From Pseudonocardia sp. SCN 73-27 (GTDB lineage: Bacteria; Actinomycetota; Actinomycetes; Mycobacteriales; Pseudonocardiaceae): 43,045 bases of DNA. A model generated the notes under the pieces. That model saw nothing but the letters and a program-made list of their open reading frames with translations, had not been told where the DNA came from and made no database searches. The position numbers and the translations under genes were made by a program. The stretch lies in the NCBI GenBank assembly GCA_001725415.1, contig MEGH01000037.1:1-43045 (forward strand). The letters are read 5' to 3'. This document shows positions 32,120 through 41,350 of this stretch, piece after piece (position 1 is the stretch's first letter; every line of letters begins with the position of its first letter).

Positions 32120-32896
32120 ATGCCGAACGGACTGCGTGAGGCCCGGCCCGTGCTGCGCGCCGGGACCGGCTCGGCGGCGACGGTGGTGGACGTGAGCCGG
32201 GTGCTGCCGCGTCCGCGGATCGTCGCCATCGGGACCTTCGACGGAGTACACCGGGGTCACCGGCTCGTCGTCGAGGGCTGCGACACGGTACTGACATTTC
32301 ACCCGCACCCACGTGCAGTCCTTGCTCCGGGTGAAAGATCGTCGGTGCTCACCGACCGTACTCGGCAGCTGCGGCGGCTGGCCTCACTCGGTGTCAGCGA
32401 AGTCGTCGTGGTGCCCTTCGACGCGGCCTGGGCCCGCGTTCCGGCCGCCGAGTTCGTTGATCGGGTGCTCGTGGACCGGCTGAGCGCCGAGCACGTCTGC
32501 GTCGGGGCGAACTTCCGCTTCGGTGCGCAGGGCGCGGGGTCTCCTCAGACGTTGGCGGCCGACGGGCGGTTCGGTACCAGCGTCGTGCCGCTTCTGGTCG
32601 ACGCGGGCGAGCCCGTCTCGTCGTCGCGCATTCGGGTGCTGATTGATTCCGGCGACGTCGAGCAGGCGGCGGGCCTTCTCGGGGCACCCCACATCCAGCC
32701 TGCCACCCGCGATGGAGACGGCCGGCTGCACTTCGCACCCGAACTCGCAGTCCCTCGGAGCGGCGACTTCGAGGTGCTGATCGATGGGACACCCGGGCGG
32801 TGGCGACCGGCGCAGCCGCCGGGCGCCGGCGCTGCGGGCCCCGGTGCCGAGACGGTCGAGGTCACCTTCCTACGCCCGGTCGGGGCATCGTGGTGA
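32120..32896 (+). CDS. single-domain FAD synthetase (RibF N-domain-like)
   Basis: The product has 258 residues. The nucleotidyltransferase domain of bifunctional RibF is complete: AIGTFDGVHRGHRLVVE (about 37-53), TFHPHPRAVLAPGERSSVLT, VGANFRFGAQGAGSPQTL, and SSSRIRVLIDSGDVEQAAGLLG. The riboflavin kinase domain that normally follows is absent and replaced by about 70 unrelated residues. It should convert FMN and ATP to FAD. A cluster-borne copy would enlarge the FAD pool for the two-component monooxygenase at 38.8 kb, though this is inference. AAGGGG precedes the ATG. It is the first gene of the rightward operon with both regulators and the flavin reductase. Confidence 0.85.
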   Translation: MPNGLREARPVLRAGTGSAATVVDVSRVLPRPRIVAIGTFDGVHRGHRLVVEGCDTVLTFHPHPRAVLAPGERSSVLTDRTRQLRRLASLGVSEVVVVPFDAAWARVPAAEFVDRVLVDRLSAEHVCVGANFRFGAQGAGSPQTLAADGRFGTSVVPLLVDAGEPVSSSRIRVLIDSGDVEQAAGLLGAPHIQPATRDGDGRLHFAPELAVPRSGDFEVLIDGTPGRWRPAQPPGAGAAGPGAETVEVTFLRPVGASW

Positions 32897-32957
32897 CGGG
32901 CGTCGTGGCGCGCTGGTCTTGTGGTCGCGCTGCCAGTGCGCCGAGACTGTGTGACTC

Positions 32958-35900
32958 ATGGACAACCGCGCGAACGAGTCGGGCACCGGAACCGCCATCT
33001 CGCACCGCGTGATCATCCGGCGCAAGCTCGCGGTGCCGACCGCCGACGAGCACGTCGAGCACCGGCGGCGGGTGACGGACTCTGTCCGGCGGTTGTTGAC
33101 GGCCTCGCCGATCCTCGTGGTCTCCGCGACCGCCGGGTCAGGCAAAACCACCGCGCTGACCGGTGCTCTTCACGGGCTCGACCGGCCCGTCGCCTGGCTG
33201 TCCCTCGATGGCACCGAGGCGGCAGCGGGACGGCTGCTGGTTTACCTCGAGGCAGCCGTTGAGGGGCAGGTTCCCGAGGCCGGGCAGGTCGCCACTGACG
33301 CCCTCCACAGCGGCATCCCGCTGGCGGAGGCGGCGGGGCTGCTCGCCGAGAGCCTCTTCGGCAGCGGCCTGGTTCTCGTGTGTGACAACGTGGAACGGAT
33401 TGACGACAGCCCGGAGGCGGTGGCCGTCCTGTCGTCCTTCGCACGCTATCTCCCGGACGGGGTCAACCTCGTCCTTCTGTCGCGGACCACACCGGCGCTC
33501 GACGCCGGCTCAACTCGCGAGCTCGGCCGGGTTGCACGGCTGGAGGGCACCGAGCTCGCGTTCGACGAGGCCGAAGCTGGACTGGTCCTGCAGCGGCTGG
33601 GGCGGAACGACGTCGACCCCGCCGAGGTGGTCCGCATGACCGGCGGGTGGGTCACGGGGGTCGTCTTCGAGGGCTGGGGTGCGCCCGACGCCCACGACAG
33701 GAACGGATACCCCAGGCCGCTGCACGACTACATCGGGGCGCACATCGTCGGCGGGCTCTCAGCTGACGAGACCCGCTTCCTGGTGTGGACCAGTCTCCTC
33801 GACGAGGTCACCGTCGCCGACGCGCAGGCGCTGGGTGAGATCGACTGTGTACGGATCATGGGCACGCTGCGCCGCCGTCACCTGCCCGTCGCGTGGGGAC
33901 CCGACGGTGACCGCTACACCGCTCATCCCAGGTTTCGCGAGTACCTCATCAGCCTGTTCGAACGTGAGTCCGGCACGACCGTAGCGAAGCTGCGGAGCCG
34001 CTATGCCGAACTCCTGATCGCCCGCGGCCAGCAGGAGGAGGCGATCGATCTGCTGTTGGCCGTCGGTGACGTCGAGCGCGCGTGGCGACAGGCCGCGACA
34101 GCGCTCCCGGCGATGGTCGAGCGCATGGATTTTGCGCCGGCCGCGCGGTGGCTGGATGCGTTCGATGTCGCGGCCCGTGACGCCTCGGCGGAAGTCGATG
34201 CCGTCGTGCTCAGGGTCGCGTTCGCGTTGGAGGAGTGCCGGCGGGGCGAGGAACTGTTCGACCGACGCGACCCGGGGTGGCTCACCGACCTCGCTTCGAT
34301 CGACGACGGTGAGCCGGTGGCCCTGTTGGCGTGGTGCCTGTGGCACACGGGGCGACCGACGGAGGCGCTGCGGGTCGTGGAAATCCTGCCCGCGGACCAC
34401 CGCGCGAGACAGATCGTCGCCACCATGGTCGCGCTGAGCCTCGACGAACCGCCGCCGCCGTTCCCCTCCTACTCCACCGCCCCGTCGGGGCCACTCGACG
34501 GCGTCCTGATGCGGGTCGCCTATACCCGGGGGTGTCTCGACGGCCTCGACGAACCGGGGGCGTTCGGCCCGTGGCGGACGGTGCTGGGCGCGCCGTGGGT
34601 CGTCGCCTCCCTGCGGGCCACGGGCCAGCTCGAACGCGCAGTCGCACTCTATGAAGAGCGCCGCGGGGCGCCTTATCCCCTGTGGTTGCACGCCTTCGAC
34701 GCGGTGGACCTCATGGTCGACCTCGGCCGCATCGACGACGCGTGGAAAGGGCTGGAGTACGGCCGGTCGCTCGCGGAGCGTACCGGGTCACAAATCTATC
34801 GCGTCCTCGTCCGGCTCACCGAGGCGAAGCTGTGCCTGCGGGTGCACCAGGACATAGAGGCGGCAGACCGGGCCCTCGCCGAGGCGGCGGCACTCGGCGC
34901 CAACAATCACGCGTTCCTGCGTGACCTGTTGCGAACGTGGCAGGGTCTTGCGTACCTGCTGCAAGATCGCAACGGTGAGGCCCGGGCGGTGCTCGCCGCC
35001 GCGGTGCTGAGCATGCAGGCCAACGACCGGCGGTTGGAGCTGGCGACCGCAGCCGTCTATCTTGCCGAGGCCGAGTGGCGGTCCGGTGAGGAGGATGCGT
35101 CGGCTGCGACGTCGCGGCTGATCCTCGACGTCTCCGACGAGGTCGGGGCGCAGCACGTGCTGCTCTGCGCGCTCGCGGACGTCCCGGGTGTCGCGGTTCG
35201 CGGTGCCGACGCGGAGCCTGTCCGGATGGCGCGGTGGCACGAGCTCACCTCGCGGCTCGCCCACGAAGGCCCTGTACGGGTGGTCGGCGGCGCACCCCGG
35301 CTGGTGCTCGAGCAGTTCGGCGAGCCGGTACTGACCGTCGACGACCGGCGGGTGCGCCCGAGACTGTCCAAGAGCGTCGAGTTGCTCGCCTTCCTCGTCG
35401 CACGACCCAGCCGGGTCGCGACCCGACAGGAGCTTCTCGACGCGCTCTTCGAGGGCCGCAATGATTCCGCCGGTCGCAGCTATCTTCGGCAAGCCCTCTA
35501 CCGGCTGCGCGAGGTTCTGCCGGCCGACCTCGGCCCGGTGCAGGACGGGGACAGGTACCGCATCCCCGGGCGCGACACCGTCGTCGGCACCGCCGAGATC
35601 GTGCTCGGCGCGCTCACCGAGGCCGACCGGCAGGAGGGCGAAACCCGGATGCGCACCTTGAGCAGTGCTCTCATGCAGGCCGAGCGCGGCCCGTTCCTCG
35701 CCACACTGTCGAGCCCGTGGATCGACGCGCGGCGCTCCGAGATCGACGACCGCCTGACCGGCGCGCGGCTCGACGCCGCCCGGCTTGCGTTCCGGCTCGG
35801 CCGGTACCGGGAGGCCCGCGGCCACGTCAACGACGTGCTCCGGCGAGACCCGTACCGCGAGCAGGGGTGGCAGCTGATCCTCACACTCGCCCAGGCCAGC

Positions 35901-36014
35901 GGGGACGACGACGCTGTCCTCGCGCTCTACCAGCAATACGTGGCCACTATGCGCGAGCTCGGGATGGCCCCGTCGGCAGAGGTCCACCGTTTGGTGATGC
36001 GTCTCCGTCGCTGA
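32958..36014 (+). CDS. STAND ATPase regulator with C-terminal SARP (winged helix + BTAD) module
   Basis: The product has 1018 residues. A MalT-like ATPase starts at about 40, with Walker A VSATAGSGKTTAL (about 54-66) and Walker B VLVCDNVERID (about 139-149). Helical TPR-like repeats fill about 330-760. The C-terminus from about 780 has an OmpR-like winged helix (LSKSVELLAFLVARPSRVATRQELLDALF) and a BTAD helical domain (about 880-1015), the pair that defines SARP activators. In AfsR-type proteins this pair is at the N-terminus; here it comes last. SARPs bind heptamer direct repeats, and such repeats are found upstream of the dioxygenase gene. It is probably the pathway activator. No clear ribosome-binding site precedes the ATG. 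Confidence 0.88.
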   Translation: MDNRANESGTGTAISHRVIIRRKLAVPTADEHVEHRRRVTDSVRRLLTASPILVVSATAGSGKTTALTGALHGLDRPVAWLSLDGTEAAAGRLLVYLEAAVEGQVPEAGQVATDALHSGIPLAEAAGLLAESLFGSGLVLVCDNVERIDDSPEAVAVLSSFARYLPDGVNLVLLSRTTPALDAGSTRELGRVARLEGTELAFDEAEAGLVLQRLGRNDVDPAEVVRMTGGWVTGVVFEGWGAPDAHDRNGYPRPLHDYIGAHIVGGLSADETRFLVWTSLLDEVTVADAQALGEIDCVRIMGTLRRRHLPVAWGPDGDRYTAHPRFREYLISLFERESGTTVAKLRSRYAELLIARGQQEEAIDLLLAVGDVERAWRQAATALPAMVERMDFAPAARWLDAFDVAARDASAEVDAVVLRVAFALEECRRGEELFDRRDPGWLTDLASIDDGEPVALLAWCLWHTGRPTEALRVVEILPADHRARQIVATMVALSLDEPPPPFPSYSTAPSGPLDGVLMRVAYTRGCLDGLDEPGAFGPWRTVLGAPWVVASLRATGQLERAVALYEERRGAPYPLWLHAFDAVDLMVDLGRIDDAWKGLEYGRSLAERTGSQIYRVLVRLTEAKLCLRVHQDIEAADRALAEAAALGANNHAFLRDLLRTWQGLAYLLQDRNGEARAVLAAAVLSMQANDRRLELATAAVYLAEAEWRSGEEDASAATSRLILDVSDEVGAQHVLLCALADVPGVAVRGADAEPVRMARWHELTSRLAHEGPVRVVGGAPRLVLEQFGEPVLTVDDRRVRPRLSKSVELLAFLVARPSRVATRQELLDALFEGRNDSAGRSYLRQALYRLREVLPADLGPVQDGDRYRIPGRDTVVGTAEIVLGALTEADRQEGETRMRTLSSALMQAERGPFLATLSSPWIDARRSEIDDRLTGARLDAARLAFRLGRYREARGHVNDVLRRDPYREQGWQLILTLAQASGDDDAVLALYQQYVATMRELGMAPSAEVHRLVMRLRR

Positions 36015-36087
36015 GGGAGCGGCGATTTCTCCGTGGCTAACGGCTCGTGAGCATCCTTTGAGGCGTCCGACAGCCGCGGAGGTCACC

Positions 36088-36624
36088 ATGAATGGTCAGC
36101 CGAACCACGCCACGCATACCTATCGCACCGCGATCTCACGGTTCACGACCGGTGTCGCGGTCGTCACCACCACCACCCCGGACGGTGATGCCGGGATGAC
36201 GGCGAGCGCGGTGACGTCGTTGTCGCTCGATCCCCTGCAGCTGATCGTCTGCGTGGGGAACACACTGCGGACACGCGCGGCGATCGTGGAGGCGGGCCGG
36301 TTCGCCGTCAACGTCCTGGGCGCCGGAAATGAGGACGTCGCGCTGCGGTTCGCAGGGCGGCACCCCGACAAGTTCGCCGACATCCGGCTTCGCACCGAGC
36401 ACGACGTCCCGGTGCTCGAGGTCGCCATCGCTCACTTCGTCTGCCGCCTCGGGGCGGCCCTGCCGGGCGGGGACCACACAATACTCGTGGGGGACGTCGA
36501 AGCGTGCGGGTTCGCGGAGGATGCTGACCCGCTGGTCTACTTCGGCAGTTCCTTCGGCCGGTTGTGCGACTCCGAACGCCACGCGCAGCTGCAGTACGAC
36601 TGGCAGCTCGCGCTCGCGATGTGA
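36088..36624 (+). CDS. flavin reductase of a two-component monooxygenase
   Basis: The product has 178 residues. It belongs to the HpaC/flavin reductase-like FMN-binding family: FTTGVAVVTTTTPDGDAGMTASAVTSLSLDPLQLIVCVG at the N-terminus (shown in parts, about 20-58) is the flavin-binding core, and GDHTILVGDVEACGF with YFGSSFGRL closes the split barrel. It reduces FAD or FMN with NADH and hands it to an oxygenase. The matching oxygenase is encoded at 38.8-40.3 kb on the other strand. GGAGG precedes the ATG. The stop overlaps a GTG of the next regulator gene as GTGA. Confidence 0.92.
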   Translation: MNGQPNHATHTYRTAISRFTTGVAVVTTTTPDGDAGMTASAVTSLSLDPLQLIVCVGNTLRTRAAIVEAGRFAVNVLGAGNEDVALRFAGRHPDKFADIRLRTEHDVPVLEVAIAHFVCRLGAALPGGDHTILVGDVEACGFAEDADPLVYFGSSFGRLCDSERHAQLQYDWQLALAM

Positions 36625-38825
36625 CCCGCGATCGAATGTCGACGCGCCACGTAGTGGTGCGTACGCGGCTCCGGCCGCCCGTCCCCCCTCCCGGTCTGGT
36701 GCGGCGCCGCCGCCTGCTGGAACGGCTGACGGGGGCGCGCGAGCAGGTCCTTGCCGTCTGCGCTCCGACCGGTGCGGGCAAGTCCGTGCTGCTCGCGGAC
36801 TGGGTGGCGCAGCGATCGGCGGGCCGGTGGTGCTGGGCGAGCCTGAGTCCGTACGACGACCACCCGGCCGGCGTGTGGTCGGCCCTGCTCGAGACGGTCA
36901 GGCCGTTGCGACCGAACCTCGCGGTTCCACCGCCGCGGGTGTTGGAGGACCGTCGGGAGCTTTTGACCTCGGTGGTCCCGGACCTGCTCAACGAGTTGCT
37001 CGGCGGTGAGCCGCTCACACTCGTCGTCGACGATCTGTCCGCCGTCGACGATCCACTGGCTCTCGAGGCTCTGGATGTGTTCCTGCGCCAGCTGCCGCCT
37101 CACATCCAGGTGGCCGTCGCGGCGAACCGTCCGCTTCGCCTGGACTCGCTTCCCCGACTCCGTGCCGAGGGGAAGGTCCTGGACCTCGACGAGTCGGCTC
37201 TCCGATTCACTACTGCGGAGGCGCAGGCTCTGTTTCGGACCATGGGCGTCCACGACGTGGACGGGAGTGCCGCCGCGCGCGCATGCGAGGCCGTGGACGG
37301 TCTCGCCGTCGCCGTCCGGCTCGCCGCGGTGCACGAGGCCGCCGGGACGGTGGACCGCGCGTCCGGCGGGCCCGTGCCGGAGCTGGTCGAGTACGTCAGG
37401 TCGTGCGTGCTCGACCGAGTCACCTCACGGCAACTCCGGTTCCTCCTGCGGACCTGTGTACTCGACGAACCGGCCCCCGACGTCTGCTCGGCGCTCACCG
37501 GTGAGCCCGACGCAGGTTTGCTCGACCAGCTCACCGCCTCGTCGTTGCTGATCAGGCGGCTCCCGGTGCGCCCGCCCGCATACCGCTATCACCCCGTGCT
37601 GCGCGGGGTGGCGGCCGCCGTGCTCGCGGCCGAGGACCCTGCCGCGGTCCGGGACCTGCACGCGCGGGCTGCCCGCTGGTACACGGGGCGGGATCGGATC
37701 GCGCCCGTGTTGCGCCACGCGGCCGCCGCCGGCGCGGACCACGCGACGGAAATAGTGTCGCGGCACTGGACCGACGCAGACCCCGGCGAGGTGCTCGGCT
37801 GGCTCAGCGGCCTCGGCCGGATCGACGCGGCGACGCCGTTGCTCCGCGCGATCGGCGCGGCGGCGTCGTTCGTCCGCGGGGACGAGATGTCGTCATGGCT
37901 GAGCCCGGGCGACCGCCTCGCGGACCACGACCATCCCGCCAGGGCCGCGGTCGTGGCGATGACGGCACTGCGGGCGGGCTCGCTGAGCCGGGCAGCCGAG
38001 CTGGCTACGGCCGCGCTGGCCGCGGCGTCGACGGGCCGGTGGTGGGACACGTTCGCCGAGCTGGCTCTGGGCACCGCGCGGCTGTGGGCCGGGCGGTTCG
38101 ACGAGGCGCGGGCGTTGCTGGAGCACGCTGTCCTGGTCGCCGACCGGGACCGGCATCGCTACGTCCGCACCCGGGCACGAGATGCGCTCGCCATCCTCGC
38201 CTACCTGGACGGGACGCCTGACCGGGGTCGTCGCGCCGCCGGCGACGCGGCCACGCACTCGCCCCCCGGCCAGGCACCCCTCGCGCAGTGCGTCTTGGGC
38301 TGTGTCGAGGACGGACGAGCCCACGGCAGCCGATTACCGACGATGGTGGATGCCGCCCGCAGCCTCGACCGCGACGACCCTCACGCCGCGGCAATGGCTT
38401 GGACGCTCGTCGCCCTCGTCGCGAACCGGGAGGGCGACCTGCCCGTCGTCAGGCAGTGCCGTGAGCGGGCTCGGTACGCGTTGATCGGCTGCGAGGAGGG
38501 TGTGACCCTTCCGGAACCGGCCGGCCTTTCGGTGGACTCGCCGTTCTCGTGGCGACCCTCCGGCCGCGAACATGCGGTCCTGCGCGCCCTCCCCGGGCCG
38601 TTGAGCGTGAAGCAGATCGCGTCCGAGCTGCAGCTTTCTCCGAACACGGTGAAAACCCATGTGCGGACGATCTTCCTGGGTCTCGGCGCGCACAGCCGCG
38701 CCGAGGCCGTGGCCAGGGCGCGTGAGCGTGGCCTGCTGCCGGGTGGGGGAGGGCGCCCCCGGAGACCGAGCGCCCTCCCCGTGCATCACGACCGCGCGGA
38801 TGCTGCGTCCTGCCGACGGGCGTAG
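36621..38825 (+). CDS. MalT-like STAND ATPase regulator with LuxR helix-turn-helix
   Basis: The product has 734 residues from GTG 36621 or 729 from ATG 36636. The ATPase domain starts at about 20, with Walker A VCAPTGAGKSVLL (about 47-59) and Walker B LTLVVDDLSAVDD (about 133-145). Helical repeats follow. A LuxR helix-turn-helix lies near the C-terminus (about 645-705, REHAVLRAL, LSVKQIASELQLSPNTVKTH). It probably binds a pathway metabolite and activates transcription. GTG 36621 is chosen because it overlaps the flavin reductase stop as GTGA; neither start has a good ribosome-binding site. Its 3' end overlaps the converging monooxygenase gene by 40 bases. Confidence 0.88.
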   Translation: MTRDRMSTRHVVVRTRLRPPVPPPGLVRRRRLLERLTGAREQVLAVCAPTGAGKSVLLADWVAQRSAGRWCWASLSPYDDHPAGVWSALLETVRPLRPNLAVPPPRVLEDRRELLTSVVPDLLNELLGGEPLTLVVDDLSAVDDPLALEALDVFLRQLPPHIQVAVAANRPLRLDSLPRLRAEGKVLDLDESALRFTTAEAQALFRTMGVHDVDGSAAARACEAVDGLAVAVRLAAVHEAAGTVDRASGGPVPELVEYVRSCVLDRVTSRQLRFLLRTCVLDEPAPDVCSALTGEPDAGLLDQLTASSLLIRRLPVRPPAYRYHPVLRGVAAAVLAAEDPAAVRDLHARAARWYTGRDRIAPVLRHAAAAGADHATEIVSRHWTDADPGEVLGWLSGLGRIDAATPLLRAIGAAASFVRGDEMSSWLSPGDRLADHDHPARAAVVAMTALRAGSLSRAAELATAALAAASTGRWWDTFAELALGTARLWAGRFDEARALLEHAVLVADRDRHRYVRTRARDALAILAYLDGTPDRGRRAAGDAATHSPPGQAPLAQCVLGCVEDGRAHGSRLPTMVDAARSLDRDDPHAAAMAWTLVALVANREGDLPVVRQCRERARYALIGCEEGVTLPEPAGLSVDSPFSWRPSGREHAVLRALPGPLSVKQIASELQLSPNTVKTHVRTIFLGLGAHSRAEAVARARERGLLPGGGGRPRRPSALPVHHDRADAASCRRA

Positions 38826-40318
38826 CCGGCCTGCTCGGTATAGGCGGTGCCCGTCTCGAGCGCCTGGGGCGGTTCGATGCCGCACACTTGCCGTGCGAGG
38901 TCCGCCGCGGGTCCGGCGGGCGCCAACTCCGCGCGTTTCATGGTCAGCATCCGGATCGCCAGCAAGGGTGTGCCGTTGAAGTTCTCGAACGTGCTGATCC
39001 GGTCCCCCCAGTCCGAGAGGAACAGGTCGCGGATGACGCGGCTGATCTTCAGCCGGTCGTGCGGACGTCCCACCGGCCCGGTCTGCAGCGGTTCGAGCCA
39101 GCGCCGCAGCTCGGGCCGCTGCCACTGACCCTCCGACGGGAAGATCAGCGCGGCGCGGCCGGCCAGGTCGACCACCTCGGCCACCATCCGGGGGACGTTC
39201 TCCAGGTAGTAGGCGCGACCGAAGTCGAACAGGAGCACATTGGGCTTGTAGAGCCCGCCTGGCGTCACGAAGCCCTCGTCCTCGCTGGCAATCAGGTGCG
39301 CCCTGATCGTCTGATGGAAGCCGACGAGCTGGGCCAGCCGCGTTTGGACCGGCGGCAACTGGTGCGTGCCGATGTGCTCGGTGATCAGTAAGGCCAGGCC
39401 GACCATGAGTTCTGCCCGGACTGCCTGACGGATCAGCGCCTGGTAGTGCAGCCAGTCGAACACGCGCTGGGGATAGAGGGCGGCGTGGTCGGGGTTGCCG
39501 ACGTGAAAGACGCGGTTCCATGGAATGAGGACGTCGTCGAACAGGATGATGTTGTCGAGCTCGTCGCCGGAGGATGCCAGCGGATGATCGGCCTGCTCGC
39601 CCTCGCGCACAGTGCTTTCCCGGCAGACCAGCGTGACGCCTGGGGCGTTGACCGGGACGGCACCGAAGATGACCTGCTCGCCCGGGATGCCCGGGCGGTA
39701 GAAGACGCCGATGTGGATGTAGTCGGCGAACGCTGTCCCGGTCCCGATCGCTTTCACGCCCCGCACCACGATGCCCTCGTCGGTCGTCCGGACGACGTGC
39801 AGCGCAGGAGACTCCGCGTGCGCGGACTCCCGCGAACGGTCGGTCTGCGGGTCGACGAAGGCGGGCGCGGCGTTGAAGTCGTTGTCGCGCACGAGCTCCC
39901 AGAATTCGCGGATGCCGACCGTGAGGTCCCTGCCGTCGGTGCCTCGGGACTGGTCGCTCCAGGGCGCTGGGTCGTCCAGGTAGGTGACCAGGACGTAGTT
40001 GTTGACGTCGGGCGTGCGGGGCGCCGACCCGGCGTCGAGCTCGCGCAACACCGTCTCCATGTACCGCCGCTTGCGGATCAGCTCCTCCTTGCTGTGGTGA
40101 CGGAACCACATCATCGACCGCCGCTCGCCGTCGTCGTCGACGAACGTCATGACGTCCTGCAGGTCCGGGCGGTGGTGCAGGTCATAGAACTGGGCCACCC
40201 GCTGCGCGTACGCGCGGGTCTTGGGATGGGTGGCGACGTTGTCGACGAGTTCGTCGCCCACCCACACCACGCGCCCGTCGTCGAGCGCCTCCAGGTACTG
40301 CTCTCCGGTGCGCAGCAT
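38786..40318 (-). CDS. HpaB-family flavin-dependent phenol monooxygenase, oxygenase component
   Basis: The product has 510 residues, typical of 4-hydroxyphenylacetate 3-hydroxylase oxygenase components. LRTGEQYLEALDDGRVVWVGDE at the start (given in parts), the acyl-CoA-dehydrogenase-like core with AIGTGTAFADYIHIG, and DELDNIILFDDVLIPWNRVF (in parts) are family hallmarks. It uses reduced FAD from a separate reductase, which lies at 36.1 kb. Members include resorcinol hydroxylases and chlorophenol 4-monooxygenases. Because hydroxyquinol dioxygenase and maleylacetate reductase are in the same cluster, the product is probably hydroxyquinol, from resorcinol or a related phenol. The ATG at 40318 has AGGAGG 7 bases upstream. 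It diverges from the dioxygenase gene. Confidence 0.9.
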   Translation of the reverse strand: MLRTGEQYLEALDDGRVVWVGDELVDNVATHPKTRAYAQRVAQFYDLHHRPDLQDVMTFVDDDGERRSMMWFRHHSKEELIRKRRYMETVLRELDAGSAPRTPDVNNYVLVTYLDDPAPWSDQSRGTDGRDLTVGIREFWELVRDNDFNAAPAFVDPQTDRSRESAHAESPALHVVRTTDEGIVVRGVKAIGTGTAFADYIHIGVFYRPGIPGEQVIFGAVPVNAPGVTLVCRESTVREGEQADHPLASSGDELDNIILFDDVLIPWNRVFHVGNPDHAALYPQRVFDWLHYQALIRQAVRAELMVGLALLITEHIGTHQLPPVQTRLAQLVGFHQTIRAHLIASEDEGFVTPGGLYKPNVLLFDFGRAYYLENVPRMVAEVVDLAGRAALIFPSEGQWQRPELRRWLEPLQTGPVGRPHDRLKISRVIRDLFLSDWGDRISTFENFNGTPLLAIRMLTMKRAELAPAGPAADLARQVCGIEPPQALETGTAYTEQAGYARRQDAASARS

Positions 40319-40398
40319 GGTCACGCCTCCTGTCGTCGGTCCGGCTGTCGTCGACGAACGTGGCCGAATTCGGGGTGAGCGCACCGGGAGCGGCCCGG

Positions 40399-40452
40399 GT
40401 GAACCGCCTTCACAGCGGGTTTCGCGTCGGTTCACAGGCCCCTTCGTAGCGT
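40399..40452 (+). promoter_or_regulatory. SARP-type heptamer repeats and -10 box upstream of the dioxygenase gene
   Basis: TTCACAG at 40409-40415 recurs at 40431-40437, exactly 22 bp later, and a related TTTCGCG lies midway at 40420-40426. This gives three heptamers on an 11-bp period. TAGCGT at 40447-40452 is a possible -10 box 9 bases after the last heptamer, in place of a normal -35. That layout is typical of SARP-activated promoters. GTGAACC (40399-40405) and GGTTCAC (40429-40435) also form an inverted pair, which could serve the leftward monooxygenase gene. Confidence 0.55.
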
Positions 40453-40480
40453 CGCCTGATCCAACGGAGGAGGTCGCCCC

Positions 40481-41350
40481 ATGCTCGATCTCGACGACAC
40501 CACCATCACGACAGCCGTGCTGGATGCCATCGCCGACACCGCCGACCCGCGGCTGCGCGAGATCATGTCAGCGGTCGTCCGGCACGCGCACGACCTCGTT
40601 CGCGAGGTCGGGCTACGTGAAGAGGAATGGGCCGCAGCGGTGGACTTCCTGACACGCACCGGGCAGCTGTGCAGCCCTCGACGCCAGGAATTCATCCTGC
40701 TGTCCGACGTCCTCGGCATCACGATGCTGGTCGACGCGCTCCAGAACCGACGCACGTTCGGCGGGTCGGAGAACAGTGTTCTGGGGCCGTTCTTCCGCGA
40801 GGACCGCCCGGAGTTCGCTTCGGGCGCCGACCTGGCCCCTGACCGGTCGGGTATCCGGCTGCAGGTCCGTGGCCAGGTCGTCAACCATCGAGGGGTTCCG
40901 GTTGCCGGTGCGCGGGTCGACGTCTGGCACAGCGATGCCGACGGCCACTACGACAGCGACATTCCGGGTATCGAGGGTTCGGCGATGCGTGGGCTGCTCG
41001 TCACCGACGTCGATGGTGTGTTCACGTTCCGATCCGTCGCCCCTGGGGCCTACCCCATTCCCGGCGACGGTACCGTCGGCGAGCTCATGCGTGGCCTGGA
41101 GCGACCGCTCATGCGTCCGGCGCACATTCACGTCCGGATCGTCGCCGACGGGTTCGCTCCGGTGACGACGATGTTGTTCCGCGACGACGATCCCCACCTC
41201 GACGCCGACCCGGTCTTCGGTACCAAGAAGTCGCTGCTGGCCCGGTTCGTACCCACGGTGGACGACGAGGGCGAGTTCGAACGGGTCGAGCACCGGTTCG
41301 TCCTGGAGCCGGTCACCACGGACAGCGGCGAGGGGGATGGCCGGCGGTGA
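40481..41350 (+). CDS. hydroxyquinol 1,2-dioxygenase
   Basis: The product has 289 residues. An N-terminal helical dimerisation domain (about 20-90) is followed by the catalytic beta-sandwich. The four Fe(III) ligands are visible: Tyr157 (DADGHYDSD), Tyr191 (PGAYPIPGDG), His215 and His217 (PAHIHVRI). This intradiol dioxygenase cleaves hydroxyquinol to maleylacetate; the size and the neighbouring maleylacetate reductase favour this over catechol 1,2-dioxygenase, but related catechols may also be used. GGAGGAGG-like sequence lies before the ATG. The stop overlaps the transporter GTG as GTGA. SARP-like repeats lie in its promoter. Confidence 0.93.
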   Translation: MLDLDDTTITTAVLDAIADTADPRLREIMSAVVRHAHDLVREVGLREEEWAAAVDFLTRTGQLCSPRRQEFILLSDVLGITMLVDALQNRRTFGGSENSVLGPFFREDRPEFASGADLAPDRSGIRLQVRGQVVNHRGVPVAGARVDVWHSDADGHYDSDIPGIEGSAMRGLLVTDVDGVFTFRSVAPGAYPIPGDGTVGELMRGLERPLMRPAHIHVRIVADGFAPVTTMLFRDDDPHLDADPVFGTKKSLLARFVPTVDDEGEFERVEHRFVLEPVTTDSGEGDGRR

